From Clostridiales bacterium (GTDB lineage: Bacteria; Bacillota_A; Clostridia; Peptostreptococcales; Anaerovoracaceae): DNA of 5,024 nt. Of the stretch, positions 4,541 through 5,024 are shown one piece after another. How positions within the stretch are numbered: position 1 is the first letter of the stretch; each line of letters starts with the position of its first letter. A program made the translations under genes and the position numbers. The stretch spans positions 1 to 5,024 of the forward strand of contig JAAZHB010000212.1 in NCBI GenBank assembly GCA_012510935.1, given 5' to 3'. Below the pieces are notes generated by a model. The model was not told the DNA's origin. It did not search any database and saw only the letters and a program-made list of their open reading frames with translations.

Positions 4541-5024
4541 ATGAATGACGAGTTGATCTCTGAAAGATTATTAGAAGTGCTCAATAAGGCTACAACGATA
4601 GCATCCATGGGGATTCATGTCGTTGATGTGCATACTAGAGAGATGTATTTTTCTAACGAAGCGGGTTTTCGCCTGCTTAATTTGGACCCCTGTGACTATA
4701 AGGGCCTCACATGCCATAAAGTGTTTTTTGGAAGTGATGAGCCATGTTCTAATTGTAGACTTGAGGAAACTCTTGCAGGAGATACAAGCCATGTAACATT
4801 CGTCCCAGAAGAGAAAAAGTATTTTATGACAAATACTGAGATTAGCAAGTGGGGCGATAAAGAGGTTCTAATTGAGTATCTAACTGATATCACTGAAGAG
4901 AGATTGCATGAGCAAACGCATAAGAAGAATCAGAGTCAATACACGCGGCTAATGGAGTATATGTCAAATGTTAAAGAGGAGTCTCTAATTGGAAAGGCAA
5001 GGATAAACTTAACAGAAAATAGTG
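4541..5024 (+). CDS. PAS-domain signalling protein, N-terminal part (partial)
   Basis: The frame begins at ATG 4541 after AGGGTGA (4529-4535) and stays open for 161 codons to the window edge. Residues about 15-120 fit a PAS sensory domain: a strand IHVVDVHTREMYFSNEAG (25-42), a short helical section, and the closing strand and linker VLIEYLTDITEERLHE (109-124), typical of PAS domains joined to an output module. The segment CHKVFFGSDEPCSNC (58-72) holds three cysteines, including a CxxC at 69-72. Such clusters recur in PAS modules of clostridial signalling proteins and may bind a metal or sense redox state, but this is unproven. Residues 125-150 look like a linker helix, and GKARINLTENS begins what may be a second sensory domain. 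In similar proteins I recall a GGDEF diguanylate cyclase output, which lies outside the window and is only inferred. There is no membrane segment in the visible part, so it is probably cytoplasmic. Confidence 0.75.
   Translation, partial: MNDELISERLLEVLNKATTIASMGIHVVDVHTREMYFSNEAGFRLLNLDPCDYKGLTCHKVFFGSDEPCSNCRLEETLAGDTSHVTFVPEEKKYFMTNTEISKWGDKEVLIEYLTDITEERLHEQTHKKNQSQYTRLMEYMSNVKEESLIGKARINLTENS

Noticed and set aside
4571..4893. Minus-strand frames opposite the PAS protein
   Set aside because: The forward frame has a start, a ribosome site and PAS-like sequence throughout. The antisense frames show no coherent domain.

Overview
The window looks like chromosome of a low-to-moderate GC anaerobic Firmicute of the class Clostridia. 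The evidence is strong AGGAGG-type ribosome sites, TATAAT-type promoters, AT-leaning codon use, and a PAS protein of a type common in Lachnospiraceae and relatives. No rRNA, tRNA, CRISPR array or intact transposase is visible. I do not see a complete new system. What I see is a decayed mobile-element maintenance module next to ordinary, partly decaying accessory genes.

Left part (1-860). A leftward gene begins at the edge, only 10 codons visible, with a well-formed promoter. Diverging from it are a 49-residue protein, a strong hairpin terminator or attenuator, a 129-residue acidic protein, and a ParA-type ATPase cut off after 31 residues, just past its P-loop. The order and ribosome sites suggest the front end of a partition or maintenance operon from a plasmid or integrative element, broken by a rearrangement near position 850.

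Middle part (861-2340). About 217 bases without a convincing gene follow the break, with one possible promoter. Then come an unrecognised four-helix membrane protein (1078-1551) and a GNAT-family acetyltransferase (1730-2290) closed by an 11-bp hairpin terminator.

Right part (2341-5024). A possible small leftward membrane-peptide gene (2403-2567) lies opposite an extended -10 promoter. That promoter probably drives a two-gene unit: an M19 (renal-type) dipeptidase pseudogene and an intact major-facilitator transporter. The dipeptidase has a stop at codon 28 and apparently three large internal deletions that all keep the reading frame. The transporter's likely ribosome site overlaps the dipeptidase stop codon, so the two were probably co-translated. 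The last gene is the N-terminal part of a PAS-domain signalling protein that runs off the window.

The best leads are the frame-preserving decay of the dipeptidase upstream of a coupled transporter, the truncated ParA and its junction, and the hairpin between the two small genes of the partition-like operon. All family names come from reading translations by eye, and no database search was possible.
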